Shown: positions 1-5,548 of the stretch, piece after piece | Layout: each line of letters starts with the position of its first letter | Position numbering within the stretch: the stretch's first letter is position 1 | Source of the DNA: an uncultured Coriobacteriaceae bacterium | GTDB taxonomy: Bacteria; Actinomycetota; Coriobacteriia; Coriobacteriales; Eggerthellaceae | Direction: 5' to 3' | Length of the DNA: 6,041 nucleotides | NCBI GenBank assembly: GCA_946623915.1 | Contig: CAMORQ010000129.1 | Span: 1-6,041, forward strand | Program-made: the position numbers and the translations under genes | The notes under the pieces: model-generated | Told to the model about the DNA's origin: nothing | What the model saw: only the letters and a program-made list of their open reading frames with translations | Databases searched by the model: none

Positions 1-29
1 TGTGACACCAACGCGTCGTTGCTGTCACA
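1..29. repeat. Near-perfect 29-base inverted repeat (hairpin)
   Basis: Bases 1-13 pair with 29-17 at 12 of 13 positions. The single mismatch is C8 against C22, and the loop is three bases (CGT, 14-16). The outer arms are TGTGACA and TGTCACA, the inner arms CAACG and CGTTG. On the plus strand the hairpin is followed by TTTGGAT, a poor U-tract. It could be the terminator of a gene lying left of the window, or a binding site. The stem may extend past the window edge, so its true size is unknown. Confidence 0.6.
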
Positions 30-132
30 TTTGGATAATCCGCCTGGGGGAGTCATTCGGCCTGACCTCTTGGCTCCTTAGGGCTCTTTGGTCTAACCCT
101 TTGGCTCCCCGATGACGCGTCTGCCCCAACGG

Positions 133-192
133 TGCGCCAGCGTTGCGCCACCGCCGTCCATGCGATACACCAAGAGTGGTAGCGCACGTGCG
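133..192 (+). promoter_or_regulatory. Possible operator elements upstream of the DUF2284 gene
   Basis: Two copies of TGCGCCA lie at 133-139 and 144-150, exactly 11 bases apart, which puts them on the same face of the helix. A perfect 10-base palindrome, CGCACGTGCG, occupies 183-192, where the -35 element of the promoter at 205-210 should be. Both are visible in the sequence. That they bind a regulator is inference from their position. Confidence 0.25.
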
Positions 193-210
193 TTGATGGC
201 TGCGTATAAT
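182..210 (+). promoter_or_regulatory. Promoter of the DUF2284 gene
   Basis: A perfect sigma-70-type -10 box, TATAAT, lies at 205-210, with no good -35 box at 16-18 bases upstream (GCGCAC at 17). Transcription would start near 217, about 23 bases before the ATG. A perfect -10 with a poor -35 that is overlapped by a palindrome suggests dependence on, or control by, a regulator. Confidence 0.5.
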
Positions 211-239
211 GAAGGAGCGACGAGAAAAAGGGGGCTGCC

Positions 240-779
240 ATGAGCACTGTAGCGGAAACTGTCGAACGGTTGGTCAACGAAGCTGGATTCGACTACGTGG
301 GGGCATGCACGACCGAAGGGTTCAGGACCCGTCCGGAAGTGCGCGACATGTGCGCGGCGAATCTGTGCCAGCACTACGACAAATCCTGGTCGTGTCCTCC
401 CGCCTGCGGCGAGATCGAAGAATACGAGCAGCGGATGCGCGCCTTCGACAACTGCATGGTGGTGCAGACGGTCGGCCAGATGGAAGATGCGTTCGACTTC
501 GAAACCGTCAAAGAAGCAGCCGAAATACAGGACAAGCGCTTCCGGGAGTTGGTCAAGCATCTCTACGAGGAAGATTTCGAATTCATGCCATTGGGGGCAG
601 GTACGTGCATGCTGTGCCCGGAATGCTCTTACCCGGACAGCCCATGCCGTTTCCCCGACAAGATGGTAGTGTCCATGGAAGCGGCAGGCTTGGTGGTCAA
701 TGAAATCTGCACCAAGGCAAACGTTGAATACAACCACGGTGAAAACACCATCAGCTTCAGCGGCTGCATCCTCTATTAG
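240..779 (+). CDS. DUF2284 family cysteine-rich metal-binding protein
   Basis: A 179-residue soluble protein matching the DUF2284 family of predicted metal-binding proteins, whose reaction is unknown. The N-terminal half carries C38, C43 and the CPPAC motif (C52, C56), with C72 after it. The C-terminal half carries the family signature GAGTCMLC (119-126), C129, then SPCRFP (134-139) and SMEAAG (145-150), with further cysteines at 157 and 176. The CxxCxxC spacing at 123, 126 and 129 followed by C136 looks like an iron-sulfur cluster site, which is inference. There is no signal peptide or membrane segment. The ATG at 240 follows an AAGGGGG ribosome site (228-234) by five bases. Length fits the family. 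The gene stands alone on this strand, and its stop is eight bases from the MITE-like element. Confidence 0.88.
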   Translation: MSTVAETVERLVNEAGFDYVGACTTEGFRTRPEVRDMCAANLCQHYDKSWSCPPACGEIEEYEQRMRAFDNCMVVQTVGQMEDAFDFETVKEAAEIQDKRFRELVKHLYEEDFEFMPLGAGTCMLCPECSYPDSPCRFPDKMVVSMEAAGLVVNEICTKANVEYNHGENTISFSGCILY

Positions 780-787
780 CTAAAAGA

Positions 788-822
788 GGCTCTTCGGTAG
801 TTTTTGCGGGTGATATTTCGCC
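788..822 (+). repeat. Left terminal inverted repeat of the MITE-like element
   Basis: It begins GGCTCTTCGGTAGTT (788-802). After three differing or partly matching bases it shares GGGTGA (808-813) and ATTTCGC (815-821) with the opposite end. The five mismatches to the right end are at 803, 804, 807, 814 and 822. Confidence 0.75.
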
Positions 823-882
823 GAGGCCCCGCCCTTGTTATTTTCGCCAAAACAGCCCTCATTTTCGGAAAGTAGCCGAGCG

Positions 883-1036
883 CACGCGCGCGGGCTTGCG
901 GCCCAACGCGCGGTCGAGGACGCGCGTGAATGGGGGAGGCGTTTCACGTTTTAGGCGGCACATCGACCTCACCAGGTCCATCGTCCGCCACAGACTCCTC
1001 CCTTGCCCGACCTGGGAGGGGCCCCTCGCGGTACCG
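883..1036. repeat. Cluster of GC-rich hairpins and palindromes inside the element
   Basis: CACGCGCG (883-890) pairs perfectly with CGCGCGTG (921-928) around a smaller GGGC/GCCC stem (892-895 with 901-904). CTCCTCCC (995-1002) pairs with GGGAGGGG (1014-1021) with one wobble. The latter overlaps a 12-base palindrome, GAGGGGCCCCTC (1016-1027), and CGGTACCG follows at 1029-1036. A strongly folded transcript or single strand is possible. No known RNA family was recognised here. Confidence 0.45.
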
Positions 1037-1059
1037 TTTTCCGTCGTATTCCATGTTTT

Positions 1060-1082
1060 CTCTGCGCCATCAGGGCGCAGAG
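1060..1082. repeat. Nine-base-pair hairpin next to the right end of the element
   Basis: CTCTGCGCC (1060-1068) pairs perfectly with GGCGCAGAG (1074-1082) around a five-base loop, ATCAG. It touches the inner edge of the right terminal repeat. It has no U-tract on either strand, so it is not a standard terminator. Confidence 0.6.
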
Positions 1083-1115
1083 CGAAATCTCACCCACAGC
1101 AACTACCGAAGAGCC
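1081..1115 (-). repeat. Right terminal inverted repeat of the MITE-like element
   Basis: Read on the minus strand from 1115 it begins GGCTCTTCGGTAGTT and then carries GGGTGA and ATTTCGC at the same offsets as the left end (30 of 35 identities). The base outside it, C1116, makes this end read GGGCTCTTC, while the left end has AGGCTCTTC. Confidence 0.75.
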
Positions 1116-1290
1116 CTCAGAGAATCAAAAGGGGTGTGCTCTTATCTAGCTCTTTAGCGCGATCCGACGCAACCGTTCCTTATGCGGTTGTACTGCCGAG
1201 GCTGCACGCTTTCGGCTTTCCGAGCATCTCGGGAAACCGACGATTCGCCTCGCGCCGCAGTACCGTTGGGCGCGTGGCCACGTGGGTGAT
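1116..1290. other. Non-coding stretch between the element and the hydantoinase gene
   Basis: No convincing gene is present. It holds a CAACCG/CGGTTG hairpin (1170-1175 with 1185-1190, nine-base loop). A longer hairpin at 1213-1239 has arms CGGCTTTCCGA and TCGGGAAACCG that pair at all but one position, with one wobble and a five-base loop. The palindrome CGTGGCCACG lies at 1273-1282. The 1213-1239 hairpin sits about 50 bases past the minus-strand stop and might help end that transcript, but it lacks a U-tract. Confidence 0.4.
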
Positions 1291-3321
1291 TTACGCTTCG
1301 ACGTGACCGATGATCGTCCATTCCAGCGTGATGGTCTTCTTGTCTGCGGCGCCCGTGGCCTCCTGGCTGCCTTCGATTAGCATGCACTCGGGATTGCCTA
1401 CAACTCCGCGCCGTTTCGCCTCGGCAAGCGCACAGCTTTGTGCTGCCTTCCGGGCCGCTTCCATTGCCTGCTGCCAGGCTTGCTCGTTGTCTTCGATGGA
1501 GAAGTACAGGTTTTCGCTTGTGCTGTACACATGGTAACCGTTGATCACGCCGAACTCGCCCCTGTCGGGCACGACGCGCACGCGCTCGTTCACGATCACC
1601 TTCGAGCAGATGGCGCCAACGGCGTTGGCTACCTCTGCGTGCTCGGGAATGATGCACTGCGCATTCAGCGCTCGCGCAGCTTCGGGGAGCAGCACATGCG
1701 TGGGAGCGCCGATGCCGATGAAGGTGACGTCGGTTTGCGGCAGGAGGCTGAAGTGTGCATTATCGTGGTTGCGCGATGCCCAGTTCGCATCGAAGATAGT
1801 CTGCAGCTGGTCTCCCAGCGAAGCGGGCTCGTCGGGCCAATAATGGTCGCCCGTTAGCACGCAGCCTGCCTGATCGTAGAGGCGTTTTTGTGCCAGGTCG
1901 TAGATTTCGCGCGCAAGCTTGGGAATTTCCTCTTCGTCGCGCGATGCGTCGACGCCGCGGTAGGATTTCAGCAGACATTGAGCACCTAACTCCGATGCGC
2001 GCTTGTCGAAGGTGTCAAAGTCGCCCAGAATGTGCATGGCGTCGGTGGATGTCATCCCGCAGCGCATGACCACAGCTTCGCTTTCCAGTCGGCGCACATC
2101 CAATCCCGCGATGTTGGCACGGTAGTCGTACACCGGGACCGGTCCGCCTTCCAACAGCTCGAGCAGCTGTCGTTCAGGGAGAGTGTAGCGATCGACGTCC
2201 TCGACCTTGCGGGTCAAATAGAACAGCTCGTACTTGCTGAAGTAGTTCGGATACACGTCGAGCAGATACTGCTCGAGGGACGGGATGATGTTGTCCCAGT
2301 ACGTTGCGGCGATGCACAGAGGCATGACCTTGCGCGTGGATAGTTCGAGGTGCCCCGATTGGGTGTAGCGCACCGCAGTGTCGCCACCGAGGCCGATGGT
2401 GTCGATGGCCACGCCGCCCACTTGAGTTTGCCATCCGCCGATGCGGATGTGCTCGGTGCGCACAGGTTCGCTGTCGTGGAACACCGAAATGTCGGACGTG
2501 GTGCCCCCAATGTCGACGACCAAACTTTCTGCGGCAGGTGCTAAGGCTTGAGCGCCGCGCACGGATGCGGCCGGTCCCGAAAGAATGGTTTCCACGGGGC
2601 GCAGACGCGCCAGTTCTTCGGACATCAGGGAGCCGTCGCTGCGCACAACCGATACCGGCACGTCGCCCAATCCGCGCTCTTCGAGAGCCGTGCGGATGGC
2701 ATCCAAGAATTCCTGGATCACGGGGACCAAGCGGGCGTTCAGCAGGGCGGTTGCCCCGCGCTCCATCACGTTGATAGACGCTGCCACATCCGTTGCTTTC
2801 ACCACGAGCTTGCCGTAGCGTTTCTCGAGGTATTCGGCACCGTCTCGCTCGACGGAACCGCCGTTGTTCAGGGCGTAAAGGCCGGTTATGCCGAACGAGT
2901 CGGCTTCTTCGAAGAATTTGGAATGATAGGCGCAGATGGTATCCCAGTCGGGCATTTCGGCGTTTTTGCCGTCGAAGGTGCCGTTGAAGTCCAACGCGAG
3001 CACATCCGCAAACGGGATGCCGTAGCGCTTGTCCACCTGCACGCGGTGCAGCACCGCATCGGTGGTTCCCACGATAACCAGTTTTGCGCGACCGCCTTTG
3101 CCTTCGACGCAGGCGTTGGTTGCCAGCGTGGTGGAAAGTGAGATGCGTTCCGCTTTCACCCTGACGTCTTCGGGTAACGCATCGAGTGCGTTGCCGATGC
3201 CGATGGCCAAATCTCGCTTGGTGGTAAGCGCCTTCGCCTTGGCAAGAACGGTTGTCGTGCTGGTGTCGACTACCACCGCATCGGTGTAGGTTCCGCCGGT
3301 GTCAATGCCAATTCCGATCAT
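1291..3321 (-). CDS. Hydantoinase/oxoprolinase family protein (HyuA-type ATPase subunit)
   Basis: A 676-residue cytoplasmic protein of the HyuA family (ASKHA ATPase fold), whose known members open cyclic amides such as hydantoins or 5-oxoproline with ATP. The N-terminal domain (about 2-185) has the phosphate loop DTGGTYTD (7-14) and LSTTLATNAC (62-71). The hydantoinase A domain (about 190-480) has RSDGSLMS (227-234), SGPAASVRGA (248-257) and the second phosphate loop VDIGGTTSDIS (269-279). GIGAP (536-540) and AEVANAVGA (562-570) match late family motifs. The start at 3321 was chosen because AAGGGGG (3333-3327) lies five bases ahead and the protein then begins MIGIGIDTGG; an ATG nine codons earlier has no ribosome site. 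No HyuB partner is in the window, so the substrate is open. Confidence 0.9.
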   Translation of the reverse strand: MIGIGIDTGGTYTDAVVVDTSTTTVLAKAKALTTKRDLAIGIGNALDALPEDVRVKAERISLSTTLATNACVEGKGGRAKLVIVGTTDAVLHRVQVDKRYGIPFADVLALDFNGTFDGKNAEMPDWDTICAYHSKFFEEADSFGITGLYALNNGGSVERDGAEYLEKRYGKLVVKATDVAASINVMERGATALLNARLVPVIQEFLDAIRTALEERGLGDVPVSVVRSDGSLMSEELARLRPVETILSGPAASVRGAQALAPAAESLVVDIGGTTSDISVFHDSEPVRTEHIRIGGWQTQVGGVAIDTIGLGGDTAVRYTQSGHLELSTRKVMPLCIAATYWDNIIPSLEQYLLDVYPNYFSKYELFYLTRKVEDVDRYTLPERQLLELLEGGPVPVYDYRANIAGLDVRRLESEAVVMRCGMTSTDAMHILGDFDTFDKRASELGAQCLLKSYRGVDASRDEEEIPKLAREIYDLAQKRLYDQAGCVLTGDHYWPDEPASLGDQLQTIFDANWASRNHDNAHFSLLPQTDVTFIGIGAPTHVLLPEAARALNAQCIIPEHAEVANAVGAICSKVIVNERVRVVPDRGEFGVINGYHVYSTSENLYFSIEDNEQAWQQAMEAARKAAQSCALAEAKRRGVVGNPECMLIEGSQEATGAADKKTITLEWTIIGHVEA

Positions 3322-3467
3322 GAGCGCCCCCTTATGGCAATTGCCCACATGGCTACCGTGATATGTTAGTTAACGATACCTTATGAAAGGGGCTTTTGCA
3401 TCGGCGCTTTGTGACAAAACACTAAGCTTGCTCTGTTCATAGTGAACAATCTCGGGCCCGTGTAGAG
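3322..3467. promoter_or_regulatory. Intergenic leader of the hydantoinase gene, with inverted repeats
   Basis: The perfect palindrome TGTTCA-TAG-TGAACA lies at 3434-3448. A second hairpin at 3406-3427 has arms GCTT-GTG and CAC-AAGC interrupted by one T-T mismatch, and it contains the palindrome TTTGTGACAAA (3408-3418). I found no convincing -35/-10 pair on the minus strand, although a gap of 146 bases suggests the gene has its own promoter. The first palindrome may be an operator or a weak hairpin ending the upstream transcript. It has no U-tract directly after it. Confidence 0.4.
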
Positions 3468-4337
3468 TTAAAGCAGCTTTGCCAGCTCCGCAGTGAACGC
3501 TGGTGTGCTGCCGCAGCAGCTGCCGAACACGGTCGCTCCGCACTCGATCATGTCCGAGACGGCGTTTGCGAACGCAGCGGGATCCATGCGGTAAACGACC
3601 TGTCCGTCGACGAGTTCGGGCATGCCGGCGTTCGGCTGCACGAGCACGGGCTTCGATGCGGCTTCGATCATGGTGGCGATCTGGCTGCGCAATGTTTCGG
3701 GGCCGTGCGAGCAGTTGATGCCAACTACGTCCGCCCCCGCTTCCTGCATGCGCTGCGTGCAGGTGGGTATGTCGTTCCCCATCAGGGTGAAGCCGTTTTC
3801 TTCGAACGTCATGGATGCGAACACGGGCAGGTCGGAGTGCTCCTTGGCCGCACGGATGGCGATCTCGGCTTCGGCCACATCGGGGATGGTTTCGATAAGG
3901 ATGAAATCCACCCCTGCTTTTTCGGCTGCGCGCGCCTGCTCGGCGAACAGCGCGAAGGCGTCCTCTTCTTCCAGGTCGCCGAAGGGGGCGAGCATATGCC
4001 CGGTCGGTCCGATGTCGGCAGCTACGAATTCGGGTTCTGCAGCACGCGCACAGGCGACCGCTGCGACGAACACGTCTTCGACGCTGGCATCAACGCCGAT
4101 GGTGTCAAGCAATGCGCGGTTGGAATTGAACGTGTTGGTGGTTATCGCCTGCGCGCCGGCTTCGACGTAAGCGCGGTGTATCTCGGTAATCGCGTCGGGA
4201 TTCGTTATGCAGAGCGCGTCGGCAGGACCGTCTCCGGCAAGCCCTGTCGACTGCAACGTGGTTCCCATAGCGCCGTCGAAGAGGAGCTTTTCTTCGCCGT
4301 TGAGGATTCGCATAAGGCGTTCGCTTGAAATGCGCAT
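3468..4337 (-). CDS. Homocysteine S-methyltransferase, stand-alone MetH N-terminal-type module
   Basis: A 289-residue protein covering the zinc-dependent homocysteine-binding barrel of MetH and betaine-homocysteine methyltransferases; it should methylate homocysteine to methionine. The family signature DGAMGT is at 21-26, TNTF at 67-70, and the three zinc-ligand cysteines at C209 (GINCS) and C274-C275 (GSCCGS), nearly the positions I recall for the N-terminal barrel of Thermotoga MetH. Folate, cobalamin and reactivation domains of MetH are absent. It must therefore use a separate corrinoid protein or a small methyl donor. The ATG at 4337 follows a strong AAGGAGG site (4349-4343) by five bases. 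An in-frame ATG at 4427 would add 30 unprotein-like residues and start within the leader, so I rejected it. S-methylmethionine or betaine as donor cannot be excluded. Confidence 0.88.
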   Translation of the reverse strand: MRISSERLMRILNGEEKLLFDGAMGTTLQSTGLAGDGPADALCITNPDAITEIHRAYVEAGAQAITTNTFNSNRALLDTIGVDASVEDVFVAAVACARAAEPEFVAADIGPTGHMLAPFGDLEEEDAFALFAEQARAAEKAGVDFILIETIPDVAEAEIAIRAAKEHSDLPVFASMTFEENGFTLMGNDIPTCTQRMQEAGADVVGINCSHGPETLRSQIATMIEAASKPVLVQPNAGMPELVDGQVVYRMDPAAFANAVSDMIECGATVFGSCCGSTPAFTAELAKLL

Positions 4338-4400
4338 AATGGCCTCCTTGTTCTGTCCAAGGGATGGCGTGTCTGCCTCCGACGAATGATACCCGAGTGC

Positions 4401-4437
4401 ATGAACGTATATACAGAGGTTGTACATAAATGTTCAT
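4401..4437 (-). promoter_or_regulatory. Candidate promoter and operator of the methyltransferase gene
   Basis: On the minus strand, TGAACA (4436-4431) and TATATA (4413-4408) are separated by 17 bases, each agreeing at four of six positions with the sigma-70 boxes. This predicts a start near 4400 and a leader of about 63 bases. The same span is bounded by an inverted pair, ATGAAC (4401-4406) and GTTCAT (4432-4437), and contains TACAT/ATGTA arms (4423-4427 and 4436-4440). An operator role is inference. Confidence 0.35.
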
Positions 4438-4487
4438 GTAGCGGGGTAGGTGGTTGGAAGGTGATAGACATAATGAGACCCGTCTGT

Positions 4488-4499
4488 CGCCGAAAGGCG
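4488..4499. repeat. Small GAAA-tetraloop hairpin beside the HipA remnant
   Basis: CGCC (4488-4491), loop GAAA, GGCG (4496-4499). It lies eight bases past the stop of the remnant. The stem is short with no U-tract on either strand, so a terminator role is doubtful. Confidence 0.3.
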
Positions 4500-4506
4500 G
4501 TGTTGG

Positions 4507-5025
4507 TTAGGTACGGATTTTCGACCCCTTATCGTCTTTAGCCCAGAAGTTGCCCGGATGCCTGTCCGGGTTGGCCACGATTGCATCGAACACCGCCATA
4601 GACTCGAACGCGTCCAGAGCGTGCTGCCCTATGGCTTTGAAGAAGGATAGTGCATCTTGGAAACTGGCCGTGCGGATGCTGTCTGCAGGGAGGCACAGTT
4701 CGAAAGGAACGAATGCCACGTCTGGTGTGTTGAGCAGAGCGCAGGTCGAACAGAGTTTGTCGTGCCATTCGGTCAGACAATACTCGACTGCATCGGATCC
4801 GCCTTCCCGCGCCACCTGCCAGGCAAAAACTCGCTTACGGGTTCTTTGCCGTAGTTGGGCGCCGCTATGGGCGATCCTGCTTTGTGCCGTACGAGCTGGC
4901 CGTTGTGTTTGCGCCAGGTCGATTTCCAGTCCACGGGCGCGGTATCACGTCATTGTACGTTCAAAGGAGAAACGCGCGATTTCGTCGTCGTAGAGCTTTA
5001 GCTTGTATGCAACAGGTTTGTCCAC
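4507..5025 (-). pseudogene. Frameshifted, 3'-truncated HipA-like kinase gene
   Basis: Three minus-strand pieces make one HipA-like protein. From about 5025 one frame gives LYDDEIARFSFERT and stops at 4945. Shifting at about 4955 gives NDVIPRPW. Shifting again near 4930 gives DWKSTWRKHNGQLVRHKAGS and on to EPVSEFL. Shifting near 4826 returns to the first frame with AWQVAREGG through the kinase-like catalytic loop NPDRHPGN, ending at 4507. Each shift has the sign of lost bases, for example TTGGCC to TTGCC. The frame stops soon after the catalytic loop, so the metal-binding aspartate region and the rest of the C-terminal domain are missing. HipA proteins are serine/threonine kinases, often toxins paired with HipB; no hipB gene is visible. 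The 5' limit is uncertain (GTG at 5025 is a guess). The last piece alone could begin at GTG 4815 but would lack the fold. Confidence 0.8.
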
Positions 5026-5108
5026 AAGATGATGTACTGCGGTGGTACCGCACGCGGAGTTGCAAGCGGTCTATTGGCGCATTGCGAGTTGACATCGTCT
5101 TCAGGCCT

Positions 5109-5137
5109 TTGGTACGTGTACAATGAACGAATAATAT
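5109..5137 (+). promoter_or_regulatory. Candidate promoter of the cysteine-rich protein and cobU operon
   Basis: TTGGTA (5109-5114) and TAATAT (5132-5137) are exactly 17 bases apart, each four of six to the sigma-70 consensus, in a locally AT-rich stretch of the divergent gap. A start near 5144 would leave a leader of about 37 bases. A TACAAT at 5119-5124 is an alternative -10 box but has no good -35. No cobalamin riboswitch box was found in this gap. Confidence 0.35.
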
Positions 5138-5180
5138 TCAATGGCATTGGCTGAACGCATGATGGGACTGAGGCCAACAT

Positions 5181-5513
5181 ATGGATAGGAACAAGGGTAT
5201 GGCGCAAAGCCAGCAAGCCTACGAAAATAGCTCGTCGTTCTTTCAGAATCGCGCTTGCGAGCATTTTCCCTGCCACAAAGGGGTAGAAGAAGCCTCGTTC
5301 AACTGCCTGTTTTGCTACTGTCCCCTCTATGCCCTCGGGCCGCATTGCGGCGGTAACTACCGCTACAACCGCAAAGGCGTGAAGGATTGCACGGGTTGCG
5401 TGCTGCTTCACGACGGCGACGGGGGAGCCGCGCTGGTGAAAGCGCGTTTCAAGATGCTTGTGGACTTGGCGCGCTTGCCAGAAGGCGAAGCCGGCGCAAG
5501 CACGGCGAGTTAG
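5181..5513 (+). CDS. Cysteine-rich small-domain protein linked to cobalamin synthesis
   Basis: A 110-residue soluble protein matching the cysteine-rich small domain family (PF04071 type), whose members sit in or are fused to cobamide-synthesis genes; the biochemical role is unknown. Key residues: ACEHFPCHKG (C26, C31), FNCLFCYCPLYALG (C42, C45, C47), C56 in HCGGNY, and GVKDCTGC (C70, C73). That makes eight cysteines, fitting one or two metal or iron-sulfur sites, which is inference. The tail after about 78 is not conserved-looking. ATG 5181 has a weak TGAGG site seven bases ahead. ATG 5199 (second methionine, residue 7) has AGGA eight bases ahead and is equally likely. cobU follows 35 bases later on the same strand, supporting a role in the cobamide pathway. 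Confidence 0.85.
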   Translation: MDRNKGMAQSQQAYENSSSFFQNRACEHFPCHKGVEEASFNCLFCYCPLYALGPHCGGNYRYNRKGVKDCTGCVLLHDGDGGAALVKARFKMLVDLARLPEGEAGASTAS

Positions 5514-5548
5514 GCTGCCTCTGTTCGGGCGCGAATACGGATGGACCT

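Larger units (their letters stand above)
788..1115. mobile_element. MITE-like element (or deleted IS) with 35-base terminal inverted repeats
   Basis: The 35 bases from 788 match the reverse complement of 1081-1115 at 30 positions, and the outermost 15 are identical. The ends read GGCTCTTCGGTAGTT inward. Flanking octamers CTAAAAGA (780-787) and CTCAGAGA (1116-1123) agree at 6 of 8 bases and may be a decayed 8-bp target duplication. From memory, GGCTCTTC-type ends with 8-bp duplications are typical of ISL3-family insertion sequences. The 328-bp length leaves no room for a transposase, so the element would need one supplied in trans. The interior is GC-rich and full of short hairpins. A 36-codon minus-strand reading frame (1054-944, starting MEYDGKRYRE) could be a remnant but I do not recognise it. 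Confidence 0.72.

Noticed and set aside
93..737. A 214-residue minus-strand open frame across the DUF2284 gene
   Set aside because: It mirrors a well-supported plus-strand gene, has no ribosome site or recognisable domain, and its composition is that of antisense GC-rich coding DNA.
1023..1038. A minus-strand ACGGTACCGCGAG stretch resembling a T-box core
   Set aside because: The critical T of TGG is C, no gene lies downstream on that strand, and the stretch is inside the MITE-like element.
780..1290. Possible RNase P RNA, tmRNA, signal-recognition RNA or 6S RNA in the gene-free region
   Set aside because: I searched by eye for the conserved cores (GAGGAAAGTCC, GGATTCGACG, GGTCCGGAAGGAAGC) on both strands and found none. 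The inverted termini explain most of the region.
896..1306. A 136-residue plus-strand frame spanning the MITE-like element and beyond
   Set aside because: The protein is arginine- and serine-rich without motifs, crosses the element boundary and runs into the 3' end of the opposite gene.
1438..4328. Several plus-strand frames of 100-207 codons opposite the hydantoinase and methyltransferase genes
   Set aside because: They are antisense shadows. The minus-strand frames carry all the family motifs and proper ribosome sites.
4338..4427. Upstream start for the methyltransferase at 4427
   Set aside because: The extra 30 residues do not look like protein, would start in the short leader close to the predicted promoter, and the strong AAGGAGG site points to 4337.
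5038..5052. A GGTGGTACCGC sequence resembling a T-box antiterminator core
   Set aside because: It is a self-complementary six-pair hairpin (TGCGGT/ACCGCA) inside the HipA remnant region. No specifier stem is evident, and the downstream genes are not aminoacyl-tRNA or amino-acid genes.
5026..5180. Cobalamin riboswitch ahead of the cobamide genes
   Set aside because: No B12-box-like sequence or room for the full fold is seen in the 155-base divergent gap.
4998..5411. A 137-residue minus-strand frame overlapping the cysteine-rich gene
   Set aside because: It is antisense to a clear family match and its end overlaps the HipA remnant in another frame.
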